From contig MSGT01000071.1 in assembly GCA_001940825.1 (NCBI GenBank), positions 1 to 64,000 of the forward strand: DNA of 64,000 nt, written 5' to 3'. Source of the stretch: Sphaerochaeta sp. Phil3. GTDB lineage: Bacteria > Spirochaetota > Spirochaetia > Sphaerochaetales > Sphaerochaetaceae. Each line of letters opens with the position of its first letter. Positions within the stretch are counted from its first letter, which is position 1. The notes below the pieces were generated by a model. It had not been told where the DNA came from. It saw nothing but the letters and a program-made list of their open reading frames with translations, and ran no database searches. Made by a program: the position numbers and the translations under genes. Of the stretch, positions 32,626 through 39,869 are shown piece after piece.

Positions 32626-33027
32626 TTACTCAATTTCTGTAGTATGCTCTACGCTAGAGCTAGAGGTATCTTCGGATGTACATACTCCGGATTCATCTGA
32701 TACTTCTGTATTATCTGCTAGAACTCCATTATCTCCTTCTCCAGACTCTGAGTTGTTATGTTGCTTCGTATATTTTTCATATAATCTCTCACATATAAGA
32801 TCAATCTGTGCAGCTCTATCCAAATTAGTTTCATTCTTACCATTTTCTATAATAGTAGTAGTTACTTCATCTAGCATATCACCACTAAACTGATCATACA
32901 TAAGATCTCCATTCATAATCAACTCTTCTACTAAATCAAAGAGTTTATTCATTTTCTTCGTAAGTAGATTTTTGTCTGTATGAGCTTTCTCTACTTTCCA
33001 CATTGCAATGCTTTCTTCTTTAGTCAT
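32626..33027 (-). CDS. Hypothetical late protein
   Basis: 133 aa, ATG 33027 to TAA 32626. The N-terminal 90 residues are helical (KMNKLFDLVEELIMNGDLMY); the rest is a disordered acidic Ser/Thr/Glu tail. Function unknown. ATG overlaps the TGA of the upstream gene. Confidence 0.65.
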   Translation of the reverse strand: MTKEESIAMWKVEKAHTDKNLLTKKMNKLFDLVEELIMNGDLMYDQFSGDMLDEVTTTIIENGKNETNLDRAAQIDLICERLYEKYTKQHNNSESGEGDNGVLADNTEVSDESGVCTSEDTSSSSVEHTTEIE

Positions 33028-33451
33028 TTTCTTCTTTAAATTTAATTAAACTACTACTTATAGAGCCCGCAGCCCATCCAAGTAAATATGCATAGTTTTC
33101 ATTTCTATGAAAACACTCTGCTGACAAACCTAATGAATCATACATATAATCTGTAACATGTGTAGCTTCGTGAGCAATAGTATTTATTGCATCCTCAAGA
33201 TTATCCGGATTGAAAATAACTACTAATACACCTACCTCTCCTGTAGCTTTATAGTGTACTGGTATTGTAACTGCCGCAGTATACTCTTCATAGAACTCTT
33301 CTACTAAGCTCTTATAGGTATCTTCATTAACTATGTTAAAGTCTTCTATATTACAAAATACGAACTTCTTATCTAAACCTTCAGCATAGTTAGCTACCCA
33401 TAGCTTTCTAGGATAAATTACAGGATCGTATGTATTAAGTATTTTCTTCAT
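33020..33451 (-). CDS. HExxH zinc metallopeptidase-like protein
   Basis: 143 aa, ATG 33451 to TGA 33020. INTIAHEATHVTDYM has His94-Glu95-x-x-His98, and the helix NENYAYLLGWAAGSISSSL supplies a Glu (118) at a distance used for the third zinc ligand in gluzincins. The core is complete for a small protease. It could process head proteins or attack peptidoglycan; substrate unknown. Confidence 0.75.
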   Translation of the reverse strand: MKKILNTYDPVIYPRKLWVANYAEGLDKKFVFCNIEDFNIVNEDTYKSLVEEFYEEYTAAVTIPVHYKATGEVGVLVVIFNPDNLEDAINTIAHEATHVTDYMYDSLGLSAECFHRNENYAYLLGWAAGSISSSLIKFKEEND

Positions 33452-33626
33452 ATCTTTTCTTTAATTTAATTTTACCCAAGTAAGTAAATCTGATAGGTTT
33501 ATTATCCTAATTAGTTATAGCTTCATTAGTAAACCTAAAAGGACTATTACATATTACTTCGATGATCTAATAAGGTAAGTTGTACTTATTACTTAGTTTA
33601 GTATATATACTGGGTTGATCTTTCAT
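33435..33626 (-). CDS. Small late protein visible only with TAG as Gln
   Basis: 63 aa, ATG 33626 to TAA 33435, TAGs at 33568 and 33508. In the standard code only short pieces remain. The sequence KYNLPYQIIEVICNSPFRFT then DNKPIRFTYLGKIKLKKRYE looks like a small beta-containing protein. It overlaps both neighbours by about 17-29 bases. Function unknown. Confidence 0.65.
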
Positions 33627-33990
33627 TGAACTTTACTCTTTTATAGTATCTACATTCATTTAGAGTAATAGGTCCACTGATAGTATTTGGTCTAATTACG
33701 TTGATAACATCTGCTATATCTAACCAATTACTAGAGTAATGTAAGTCATTAGCTATTATAGCTAGTTTATTAGCTTCTAATTTACTATACTTACGTATAG
33801 GTTCATATATTGCTGTTTCGTTATCAAAGTTTCCATTAATACTTAGTAACTCCGTTTTCTGAGTAATAAGAGTAAACCTATTGTAAGGCAAATGCTTATT
33901 CCATAGACCATACCAAGCTTTCTTAAGGAAATTATAATCTTTCCAAACTATAATGGAACCTGGTTCAAGCATTGTTGATTGTACTTTCAT
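33598..33990 (-). CDS. Hypothetical late protein, possible papain-like or lipid-binding fold
   Basis: 130 aa, ATG 33990 to TAA 33598. Starts KVQSTMLEPGSIIVWKDYNF, and has KAWYGLWNKHLPYNRFTLIT, LEANKLAIIANDLHYSSNWL and ECRYYKRVKFNE. The pattern of a 'G-(S/D)-I-I-x-W' strand near the N-terminus resembles NlpC/P60-like hydrolases but I see no clear Cys-His pair, so function stays open. Confidence 0.6.
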   Translation of the reverse strand: MKVQSTMLEPGSIIVWKDYNFLKKAWYGLWNKHLPYNRFTLITQKTELLSINGNFDNETAIYEPIRKYSKLEANKLAIIANDLHYSSNWLDIADVINVIRPNTISGPITLNECRYYKRVKFNERSTQYIY

Positions 33991-34357
33991 CTTTATTTAA
34001 TCTTAACACTATTGTTATTTGTACTCTATCACCGATTACTTCTGGTATTAAAGCTTTATTTACCATTACTTCATCTTCTACTCTGCCTTTGACAAGTATA
34101 CCTTGATTCTTAAACTTAGTTATATATCTACTTAAGTTATCAGGAGTAATACCTAATGTTTTTCTGATATACTTTCTATTTTCAGTACTTATTACATTCT
34201 TACTGATATTAGGGAGTTTTGGTGTATTTATATCTAACTATATAAATGTAGATAGTAATTGTAACTCCCTGTCAGTAAGATCTAATATACCGTTTAGGCT
34301 TTTCAAGAATTCGTTGTATAAATCAGTTTTAGAGACACCTTTAACTAATTTATTCAT
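33965..34357 (-). CDS. Winged-helix-like DNA-binding protein
   Basis: 130 aa, ATG 34357 to TGA 33965, one TAG (34239). NKLVKGVSKTDLYNEFLKSL is followed by LTDRELQLLSTFIQLDINTP, a helix-turn-helix region TLGITPDNLSRYITKFKNQG and a beta wing GILVKGRVEDEVMVNKAL. It could regulate late transcription. The call rests on pattern only. Confidence 0.65.
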
Positions 34358-34733
34358 TCTCTAATTTACCTTTAATACTATTAGCCAACTTAATCAAATT
34401 GTACAGTACTGTTTCGGATTCTACTTTGACACAAGGTTGTACTTCACCTTTTTCAAATTTATTCTGTACTTCTAGTAAATCACTCTTGTACTGTTCAATT
34501 AAATTATCAATGAAATCAACAGTATCTTTAACAATTGACTTATCAGTAGCAATTGTAGTAAAATAACCGTCGTTATACAGTTCCTCTGCAAGTTTATCAT
34601 TGATCATAATGGAACGCTCACAACCATCCTTAGACTCATCTAAAGTATATGCTTCTTCCATTCCGTTCCAAAACAATAGGTCACCCTTCTTAAGTAACCC
34701 ACAATCTTTAATTACTTTATAATCTGACATCAT
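34350..34733 (-). CDS. Hypothetical late protein
   Basis: 127 aa, ATG 34733 to TAA 34350. N-terminal beta domain (KDCGLLKKGDLLFWNGMEEA, like an SH3-type barrel), then a helical C-terminus (DFIDNLIEQYKSDLLEVQNK). No family recognised. Confidence 0.65.
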   Translation of the reverse strand: MMSDYKVIKDCGLLKKGDLLFWNGMEEAYTLDESKDGCERSIMINDKLAEELYNDGYFTTIATDKSIVKDTVDFIDNLIEQYKSDLLEVQNKFEKGEVQPCVKVESETVLYNLIKLANSIKGKLENE

Positions 34734-34807
34734 TTTTCTAACTTTTTACAGGCCCACATTACTAATACTCCGATCAGTATTGCTAATAGCCAACATTTAT
34801 CTTCCAT
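34730..34807 (-). CDS. Small single-span membrane protein
   Basis: 25 aa: short acidic N-end, hydrophobic CWLLAILIGVLVMWAC, basic KKLEK end; ATG 34807 to TGA 34730, overlapping the next ATG. Could be holin-like or an anchor, too short to assign. Confidence 0.5.
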   Translation of the reverse strand: MEDKCWLLAILIGVLVMWACKKLEK

Positions 34808-35004
34808 GACACTAAAACGCCTTTGTTAACAGACTGTTAATACTTTTTAACATTTGTTAACATTTCATTAACAGATAATAGAAAACCCCAGCGTGAGACT
34901 GGGGTTAACTATCTATCAATTTAATATTCATAATAAAAACATGTTTATGAAAAATCTAAATTCAAGTAGATTGGGCGTTTATGCTTGAAATTAAATCTTT
35001 TTTC
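34808..35004. promoter_or_regulatory. Intergenic control region with TTAACA repeats
   Basis: The 197-base gap has several TTAACA or TTTAACA units (34,822-34,873) and a terminator hairpin at 34,884-34,906. The same TTAACA-rich sequence occurs in the divergent region at 37,380-37,445. Likely a secondary promoter for leftward late genes behind a terminator; no -33/-7 boxes are clear. Confidence 0.45.
34884..34906 (-). terminator. Intrinsic terminator
   Basis: AACCCCAG and CTGGGGTT pair (8 bp) around TCTCACG on the minus strand and are followed by TTTTCT. It sits after the GroES-like gene and would end the promoter-proximal late transcript. Confidence 0.8.
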
Positions 35005-35373
35005 TTATTCGCAAACAGCAATTACATCAAATGGTTTGACTAACTGACTATCTTTGAATAAATCAAAGTCCTTAGAGAACTTTTTATTGTAAACTACTTT
35101 GTCCCCTACTCTAAATTCAGGTTCTGCTACACAAGTGGGAAGGGCTAATACAATACCAGTACCATATTCAGATTCTACTTCTTTAGTCTCTGTCTTTGTC
35201 TCGTACTTATTAAAGCCTTCTTCATCTACTTCCCCCGTAGGAACTTGTTCTGTAAATTCCTTAGTAACCATTACAGGTTCTAATGGTTTTACTAGAACAT
35301 CTTTAAGGAACTTGTAGTTCAGTCTGTTTAAGACTGTTTCTAATATCTTATCTTCGTCACTCATATTCTTCAA
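35005..35373 (-). CDS. GroES-like co-chaperonin candidate
   Basis: 122 aa, ATG 35373 to TAA 35005 (a second ATG four codons on). The order DVLVKPLEPVMV, long mobile insert, GTGIVLALPTC, FRVGDKVVYNKKF and LVKPFDVIAV resembles the beta barrel of GroES and phage co-chaperonins, which pair with host GroEL to fold capsid protein. The insert (about 35-65) would be the mobile loop. Similarity is by eye only. Confidence 0.55.
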   Translation of the reverse strand: MKNMSDEDKILETVLNRLNYKFLKDVLVKPLEPVMVTKEFTEQVPTGEVDEEGFNKYETKTETKEVESEYGTGIVLALPTCVAEPEFRVGDKVVYNKKFSKDFDLFKDSQLVKPFDVIAVCE

Positions 35374-35421
35374 ACTTGGTTTATTACTATAACGTATAGT
35401 ATGCTAAATAGTTCTAAAAAA

Positions 35422-35622
35422 TTACTCTTTTATTTTAAGTATATTACCACCATTAGAGGTACAGTATGTAACAGCTCTTGTTGGACATCTCAATTGGTTT
35501 TGAAAGTAACAGCCATCACATCTACCACCCCTGGAAGGCTCTATTATAAACTATTTACTTTGTATCTCTACTGGAGTACCCTTCCTTATTATCTCAGCTA
35601 ATTCTGGATCATATAACGTCAT
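35422..35622 (-). CDS. Small zinc-ribbon-like protein
   Basis: 66 aa, ATG 35622 to TAA 35422, one TAG (35551). It has RCDGCYFQNQLRCPTRAVTYC (residues about 35-55), shared with the protein at 36862 (CEGCSLYNSSCPTRVTGYC). Four Cys in pattern C-x2-C-x6/7-C-x7-C suggest metal binding. The gene is one of the first late genes with an in-frame TAG. Function unknown. Confidence 0.7.
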
Positions 35623-35699
35623 AACTTTAAATTCTCCTTAACTTTATATATAGTATACATACTAAGTATGCCAACTATAACACCAAACCAAAAACTCAT
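35619..35699 (-). CDS. Small membrane protein
   Basis: 26 aa with one hydrophobic segment (SFWFGVIVGILSMYTIY) and a basic end; ATG 35699 to TGA 35619, overlapping the next gene start. Unknown role. Confidence 0.5.
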   Translation of the reverse strand: MSFWFGVIVGILSMYTIYKVKENLKL

Positions 35700-36028
35700 T
35701 CTTTTATCTCCTTTCCTTTTCCGTGTTTATCTAAGTAAAGCATAGCTATTGCATTCCAAGCTACTTGGGCTAAATGTTGACAACCTGTATCTTCATCAAC
35801 CTTATTACCTTTCTCATACTCAAGTAAGTGTCTTAACATAGCAGCTTTATATCTCTGATAACCATTGTCCAATAATTGCCAAGTATTCTCACCATACTTA
35901 TTAGCACCAGATGTATATACTTTAACTATATCTTCAATTTCTTCTAAAGGCAGTAAATCCCATCTTAGCTTACCGTCTTGGAAATCATTCTTTTTTCCTT
36001 CTTTCATAGTTTTACTTCCCATTGCCAT
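35696..36028 (-). CDS. dATP/dGTP pyrophosphohydrolase-like protein (DUF5664 type)
   Basis: 110 aa, ATG 36028 to TGA 35696. FQDGKLRWDLLPLEEIEDIV, VYTSGANKYGENTWQ, AAMLRHLLEYEKG and DEDTGCQHLAQVAWNAIAML match the N-terminal domain family of phage dATP/dGTP diphosphohydrolases, a MazG-like all-helical fold with acidic metal ligands. It would change the nucleotide pool during replication or protect modified DNA synthesis. Confidence 0.75.
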   Translation of the reverse strand: MAMGSKTMKEGKKNDFQDGKLRWDLLPLEEIEDIVKVYTSGANKYGENTWQLLDNGYQRYKAAMLRHLLEYEKGNKVDEDTGCQHLAQVAWNAIAMLYLDKHGKGKEIKE

Positions 36029-36180
36029 TCTTCTGGAATTATCTTTATAGTATCTGTTTTAGTAGTCAGTAACCTTTCTATCTGTTTATTCATTTCAGTA
36101 AGAAATTCTTCCTCTACTAGGGCAAATTCTTTATCATTAAACCAGATGGGTATTAAGTGTTTATTACTTATATTTTCCAT
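36004..36180 (-). CDS. Hypothetical late-strand protein
   Basis: 58 aa from ATG 36180 (ENISNKHLIPIWFNDKEFAL) to TGA 36004. An upstream non-ATG start exists, but ATG 36180 has better context. Unknown role; overlaps both neighbours. Confidence 0.6.
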   Translation of the reverse strand: MENISNKHLIPIWFNDKEFALVEEEFLTEMNKQIERLLTTKTDTIKIIPEEWQWEVKL

Positions 36181-36394
36181 AGATATATTCAAAGTAATCA
36201 ACTATAAATTGAGCCATCTCTTCATCTTCCCCGTCTTCTATATAAGAATTTATCACCTTTTTTCTTATATCGTTGGTATAAAGAAGAATTAAATTGTCGA
36301 GGTCTTCAATACTACCAAATTTTAGGAACTTGCTGTAAATGTTCTTTAAACCTTCATTTGAAGGGTAATATTCTACTATCTTTTTATTCTCCAT
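36164..36394 (-). CDS. Hypothetical late-strand protein
   Basis: 76 aa (ENKKIVEYYPSNEGLKNIYS ... VDYFEYIYGKYK), mostly helical and acidic. ATG 36394 to TAA 36164. Unknown. Confidence 0.6.
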   Translation of the reverse strand: MENKKIVEYYPSNEGLKNIYSKFLKFGSIEDLDNLILLYTNDIRKKVINSYIEDGEDEEMAQFIVDYFEYIYGKYK

Positions 36395-36650
36395 CTACAA
36401 AGTATATAAGGTTACCATTCATCAGATTACTATCAATACCTACAAATTCTATATCAGTATTATAAGTACTTCTATACTTAAAAATATAAGTGTCTGGATT
36501 GTTGTCTGTGTAAGTACCAGTTATAGATTTAAACAATTCAGGTATAATGTCTTTGTCTACATATACTCTCATATAAGGTTTTAATTCACCATCTTCGTAT
36601 AGACTGTCTATAGTCTCATATACTTTATCTATTATCTCTTTTACTTCCAT
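36384..36650 (-). CDS. Hypothetical late-strand protein
   Basis: 88 aa from ATG 36650 (EVKEIIDKVYETIDSLYEDG) to TAA 36384. A longer TTG start at 36680 would overlap the upstream gene more, so ATG is preferred. Beta-rich centre. Unknown role. Confidence 0.6.
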   Translation of the reverse strand: MEVKEIIDKVYETIDSLYEDGELKPYMRVYVDKDIIPELFKSITGTYTDNNPDTYIFKYRSTYNTDIEFVGIDSNLMNGNLIYFVDGE

Positions 36651-36865
36651 GATTTCTTTATATCTAAGTATATCTCCCAAAGTTGGTCTTCAGTTAAATC
36701 TTTAAAACTACATTTATCATTCCATCTCCAAGAGTCTACAAATCCACCTACATAATGACCTAGATTTAATCCTTTTTCATTATACTTATCCATTATAGTA
36801 TAATAAGGACCACTGCATCCTATGATAAGATTTACTAAGTCATCTCTATCTAACTCTACCGTCAT
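36641..36865 (-). CDS. Hypothetical late-strand protein
   Basis: 74 aa (TVELDRDDLVNLIIGCSGPY ... LWEIYLDIKKSWK), ATG 36865 to TAA 36641. The start overlaps the TGA before it. The LVNLIIGC-PYY pattern occurs in small phage proteins of unknown role. Confidence 0.6.
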   Translation of the reverse strand: MTVELDRDDLVNLIIGCSGPYYTIMDKYNEKGLNLGHYVGGFVDSWRWNDKCSFKDLTEDQLWEIYLDIKKSWK

Positions 36866-37053
36866 AATATAATCTTCTTAAGTATATAACCTTGAGTACA
36901 GTAACCGGTAACTCTAGTAGGGCAACTACTATTATACAAACTACAACCTTCACACATACCTTTCTTCAACTCTGGTACTAACTGATATGGTTTATTACCA
37001 TGATATACTATCTTACCAGAGTAAGCCTTATCTATCTTATTTACTTTATTCAT
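36862..37053 (-). CDS. Small zinc-ribbon-like protein (paralogue of 35422 gene)
   Basis: 63 aa, ATG 37053 to TGA 36862. Cys motif MCEGCSLYNSSCPTRVTGYC with the same spacing as the protein at 35422, and a matching GxILK end. No TAG. Probably metal binding; function unknown. Confidence 0.65.
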   Translation of the reverse strand: MNKVNKIDKAYSGKIVYHGNKPYQLVPELKKGMCEGCSLYNSSCPTRVTGYCTQGYILKKIIL

Positions 37054-37255
37054 TGTCTAAAATTTCAACTTTTTGTAAGTATATATTCCCCTCATATTCT
37101 GGTAGACCTTGTTCTAATTTGTAATACTCACTATCAATCAGAACTATCCATGCCCATCCATCATCTACTGATTCTATATATTTTACTTCCTTATCCTCAA
37201 ATATAACATTAGATTCTTTAAAGTCTAATAACTTATCTATAAGTCTATATTTCAT
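37046..37255 (-). CDS. First late-strand gene, hypothetical
   Basis: 69 aa, ATG 37255 to TAA 37046 (KYRLIDKLLDFKESNVIFED, then GWAWIVLIDSEYYKLEQ). It is the promoter-proximal gene of the leftward block. Small beta-rich protein, unknown role. Confidence 0.6.
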   Translation of the reverse strand: MKYRLIDKLLDFKESNVIFEDKEVKYIESVDDGWAWIVLIDSEYYKLEQGLPEYEGNIYLQKVEILDNE

Positions 37256-37571
37256 ATTACAGTGTTATCTAAAGTAAGAGTAATTATAATGGCTTACTTA
37301 TGATATAGAACTTATTAGTCTGTATTAGTAACCCCTCTTACTCCCCTATAAACGTCTCATACTATGTGTTAGTTACCATTTCTTTAACATTTATTAACAA
37401 CAATTATGGCTATTTAACTTCAATATTTTAACAATTTTTAACAAAAAAATTTTTATAGAGAAAGCCCGCGTGTGTGGAGTACCAAACTTCAGGGACCCCC
37501 TATACGTATTCGGGCGAAGACACCCCGATAGGAACATCAGAATTCAAATCTAAATTTAGGAGGACAAAATT
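37256..37571. promoter_or_regulatory. Divergent control region between late and early blocks
   Basis: 316 bases without a gene, separating leftward and rightward transcription. It has TTAACA-type units at 37,390-37,445, an A/T run, then a structured leader (GCCCG at 37,464 can pair with CGGGC at 37,522) that ends in AGGAGGACAAAATT before the ATG. The promoters for both blocks should lie here; standard Bacteroidetes TTTG / TAnnTTTG boxes are not evident, so a phage-specific polymerase may be used. Confidence 0.6.
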
Positions 37572-38033
37572 ATGAAGAAATTATTTGTTTACGGCGCTGA
37601 GGTCTTGAAGGACAAGGATGACAATGACTATGTATTGTTATCTTTATTAGCTGAAGAAGACGGTGTAATGGCGTCTGGTATGTACAGTAAGGCTATTTTT
37701 GAGAATGCCAAGACTCGTACAGGCTTCTTGTACAAACAAGTAGAGAAGAGGTTGAAGGACAATGACAAGTGGGAAGGCGACATTGACGACCCAAGCACTT
37801 GGATTACGACTGTAGGTGAAGTAGTGACTCTGGATATGAGACCTCACTACGTTACTTATGAGGAAGGTGGGAGGAAGAAGTATCGTAAGAGCCGTAATGG
37901 GGAAAAGGCGATATCTAACCGAGCTACCGTTGTGATGCTGCCTGGTGAGACTGTTGCCAGTCTTAGAGCCAGTCTTGAGAGCCGTATCGACGAGGACGAT
38001 TTCGTTGAAATGTCTGACGACTCTGACGAATAA
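37572..38033 (+). CDS. First early protein, acidic C-terminus, unknown
   Basis: 153 aa. It has a strong Shine-Dalgarno (AGGAGG, 7 bases before ATG), rare in Bacteroidales phages, a GC-richer body than neighbours and its own terminator, all signs of heavy early expression. The N-terminal part is beta-rich (KKLFVYGAEVLKDKDDNDYV), and the C-terminus is acidic (DEDDFVEMSDDSDE), as in some ssDNA-binding or host-takeover proteins. No family recognised. Confidence 0.75.
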   Translation: MKKLFVYGAEVLKDKDDNDYVLLSLLAEEDGVMASGMYSKAIFENAKTRTGFLYKQVEKRLKDNDKWEGDIDDPSTWITTVGEVVTLDMRPHYVTYEEGGRKKYRKSRNGEKAISNRATVVMLPGETVASLRASLESRIDEDDFVEMSDDSDE

Positions 38034-38061
38034 GAGTTAGGGCTAATGCCCTAATCTTATT
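38029..38061 (+). terminator. Intrinsic terminator after first early gene
   Basis: AATAAGA-g-TTAGGGC pairs with GCCCTAA-TCTTATT (14 bp, one bulge) around TAAT, followed by CTTTT. It overlaps the stop codon and makes the first early gene a separate unit. Confidence 0.85.
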
Positions 38062-38101
38062 CTTTTGCATTAATCTATAAACATCTCATAATCACTACAA
38101 T

Positions 38102-38197
38102 ATGGCAGAAGCAGTCGACTGGATTTACACAATCTTTTGGGTAGGAGTGTTGGTTTGGCTCATGTACTCCACTTATGACAATGAATTTCGTAAGTAG
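38102..38197 (+). CDS. Small membrane protein
   Basis: 31 aa (AEAVDWIYTIFWVGVLVWLM then YSTYDNEFRK) ending in TAG at 38195. One membrane span. If TAG were read as Gln here it would add about 13 residues; the TAG stop agrees with early use of the standard code. Confidence 0.5.
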   Translation: MAEAVDWIYTIFWVGVLVWLMYSTYDNEFRK

Positions 38198-38262
38198 ATT
38201 TTGTTATCCTTACAATATATAGCGAATTTAGTATTTTAATATCAATTTAAACTATCAAAGTC

Positions 38263-38346
38263 ATGTTAGGTGTAAAACGCAAAATCAATAGAATATGGAT
38301 ACTAAAAACAATTATCCAAGTGACAAAGAGTTTGAAATATGCTTAG
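38263..38346 (+). CDS. Tiny basic protein with TATCAA start motif
   Basis: 27 aa (LGVKRKINRIWILKTIIQVT ...), ATG 38263 preceded by TATCAA with a 4-base gap, the motif seen before five other early genes; ends in TAG. A second frame overlaps it (38295-38405). Confidence 0.4.
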   Translation: MLGVKRKINRIWILKTIIQVTKSLKYA

Positions 38347-38405
38347 TAATAGCAACATTCTTACTCATAGCAAGTATCGTATCCTACCATTTATTTGGAA
38401 TTTAA
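38295..38405 (+). CDS. Small membrane protein, overlapping frame
   Basis: 36 aa (DTKNNYPSDKEFEICLVIAT then FLLIASIVSYHLFGI), TAA stop. One C-terminal membrane span. It overlaps the 27-aa frame; one or both may be real. Confidence 0.45.
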   Translation: MDTKNNYPSDKEFEICLVIATFLLIASIVSYHLFGI

Positions 38406-39580
38406 CGTGGATGTAAGGTAGCCTATAGTCAGTGACAAGCCTGTATAAATACTGAGTCAAATAAGTAATATAGTGTACTATCTCGCTTCTAATGCACATA
38501 GGAGTATAAGCTAAGGTAGACAGATATGTTACTAATCCACGTGGTAGATGCACAGTTAGGTTCGCTGTGAGTGCACATCTTAGTAGCAACCAACTAAAGC
38601 AAACATAAGGAATATAGCTATACCTCGACAGGCTTAATGAGGTGTTTGACAGTATGATACTAACTGAACAATAAGTATCAGCTTTTTATTCTGAGTAGTG
38701 TAGTCGCATCTGAATCCGCTGTCGGTGCGAACACTTTCAACCATAAGACGGATGAGTATCTTCCCTGGACAAGAAGAATACAATAATTAAGTTCCAATAT
38801 AAATAGAGTAAGAGAAAATGAGGCGGTATATCTTACGTAGCTCTTAGCATAGCTTATGGTGGTGTTTTCCATAGCCATATTAATGCGCTTACTCTATTTC
38901 TACACTGTGTGAATCAGTGTCAACTTTGTGGGGCTTATATTCAGAGCGCACATATGAAAGTGCTTTTTATCAATAGAAGGTGAAATGATTGCAAGCGTTA
39001 GCCGGAAATTCTTTTAAAGTAACACATATGCTGATATTAGTGCAGAGAAATCAAAGACAAATTGTAATATATAGCTACAGATTACAATTAGTAAAAAAAC
39101 TCAGAGGTCAACTGCCTCAGATAGCAAAAGTGTTAGTGGTAGCAGAGTAATACTACCACGCTCCTTAAGGTGAGAATCCTTGACAAGCATGTGGGGCTTA
39201 TATCTATCTATAAACAAGGAGACGGACTAATTTTTATTAGTACAAGGAGTCGGTTATAGTAGTATTAGTGCAGACTTTAAAATCATGCAGTATAACAACC
39301 TTCCATATACTAATACAATAGTGAACTTCTGAATCATGTTATACTTATTAGTCCTAAGCGTAGGATAGTCCTCAACTTATTATGTTCCGTTAGCTTAATA
39401 TGGATTTGTAGAATACTAAGAGTAGTATTGCTAGTATATTTATATGTGAATATAGGTATACTAGTTGCACTCATAAGGCAGCCTTCACGTGGCAAGTGTG
39501 TTAAGTAATAGGTTAAATAAATCTTCCAGTTTGTACCTATGAAAACTAATGCCTTACTTTTTATTAACAATTTAATCAAT
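38405..39580 (+). ncRNA. Large structured non-coding RNA, about 1.2 kb
   Basis: No gene fits here in any frame on either strand, yet the tract is packed with perfect stems: 38405-12 with 38535-42; 38801-12 with 38888-99 (12 bp); 39062-68 with 39081-87; 39136-42 with 39153-59; and 39262-68 with 39310-16 crossed by 39289-96 with 39338-45, which makes a pseudoknot. A 14-base sequence TGTGGGGCTTATAT occurs twice (38927, 39190). It lies upstream of a tRNA gene. Size, density of helices and phage context resemble the GOLLD and ROOL classes of large ornate RNAs; membership is not shown. Confidence 0.7.
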
Positions 39581-39585
39581 AAATT

Positions 39586-39777
39586 ATGATAGAAACAATA
39601 GCAACACTAATTACTGTACTTTGTGGTATATTATCATTAATAATAGTAGCTTGTACTATACAAGCACCATATTCAAAAACAGTAAACAATATACTTAAAA
39701 CATTATTTATAATAAGTACTATTAGTGGAGGAATAGCAATTAGTTCAATAATAATAAGATTATTAATAATTTATTAA
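39586..39777 (+). CDS. Two-span membrane protein
   Basis: 63 aa with hydrophobic segments at about 5-27 (TIATLITVLCGILSLIIVAC) and 40-62 (LFIISTISGGIAISSIIIRL). TAA stop. Could be holin-like or part of superinfection control; no family evidence. Confidence 0.6.
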   Translation: MIETIATLITVLCGILSLIIVACTIQAPYSKTVNNILKTLFIISTISGGIAISSIIIRLLIIY

Positions 39778-39784
39778 CAGCAAT

Positions 39785-39869
39785 GCTCAGATGGCGAAAT
39801 TGGTAGACGCTTCAGACTTAAACTCTGATGATTATTACAATCATGCGGGTTCGATTCCCGCTCTGAGTA
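39785..39869 (+). tRNA. tRNA-Leu (anticodon TAA)
   Basis: Class II cloverleaf: acceptor GCTCAGA/TCTGAGT, anticodon arm TCAGA-CTTAAAC-TCTGA giving anticodon TAA, variable arm GATTATTACAATC, T arm GCGGG-TTCGATT-CCCGC. It decodes TTA, abundant in this AT-rich genome. No encoded CCA. Confidence 0.9.

Noticed and set aside
36651-36680. TTG start for the 88-aa gene
   Set aside because: ATG 36,650 gives less overlap with the upstream gene and has usual context.
38365-39579. Minus-strand frames in the 1.2-kb gap
   Set aside because: Same reasons; stems and pseudoknot explain the tract better.
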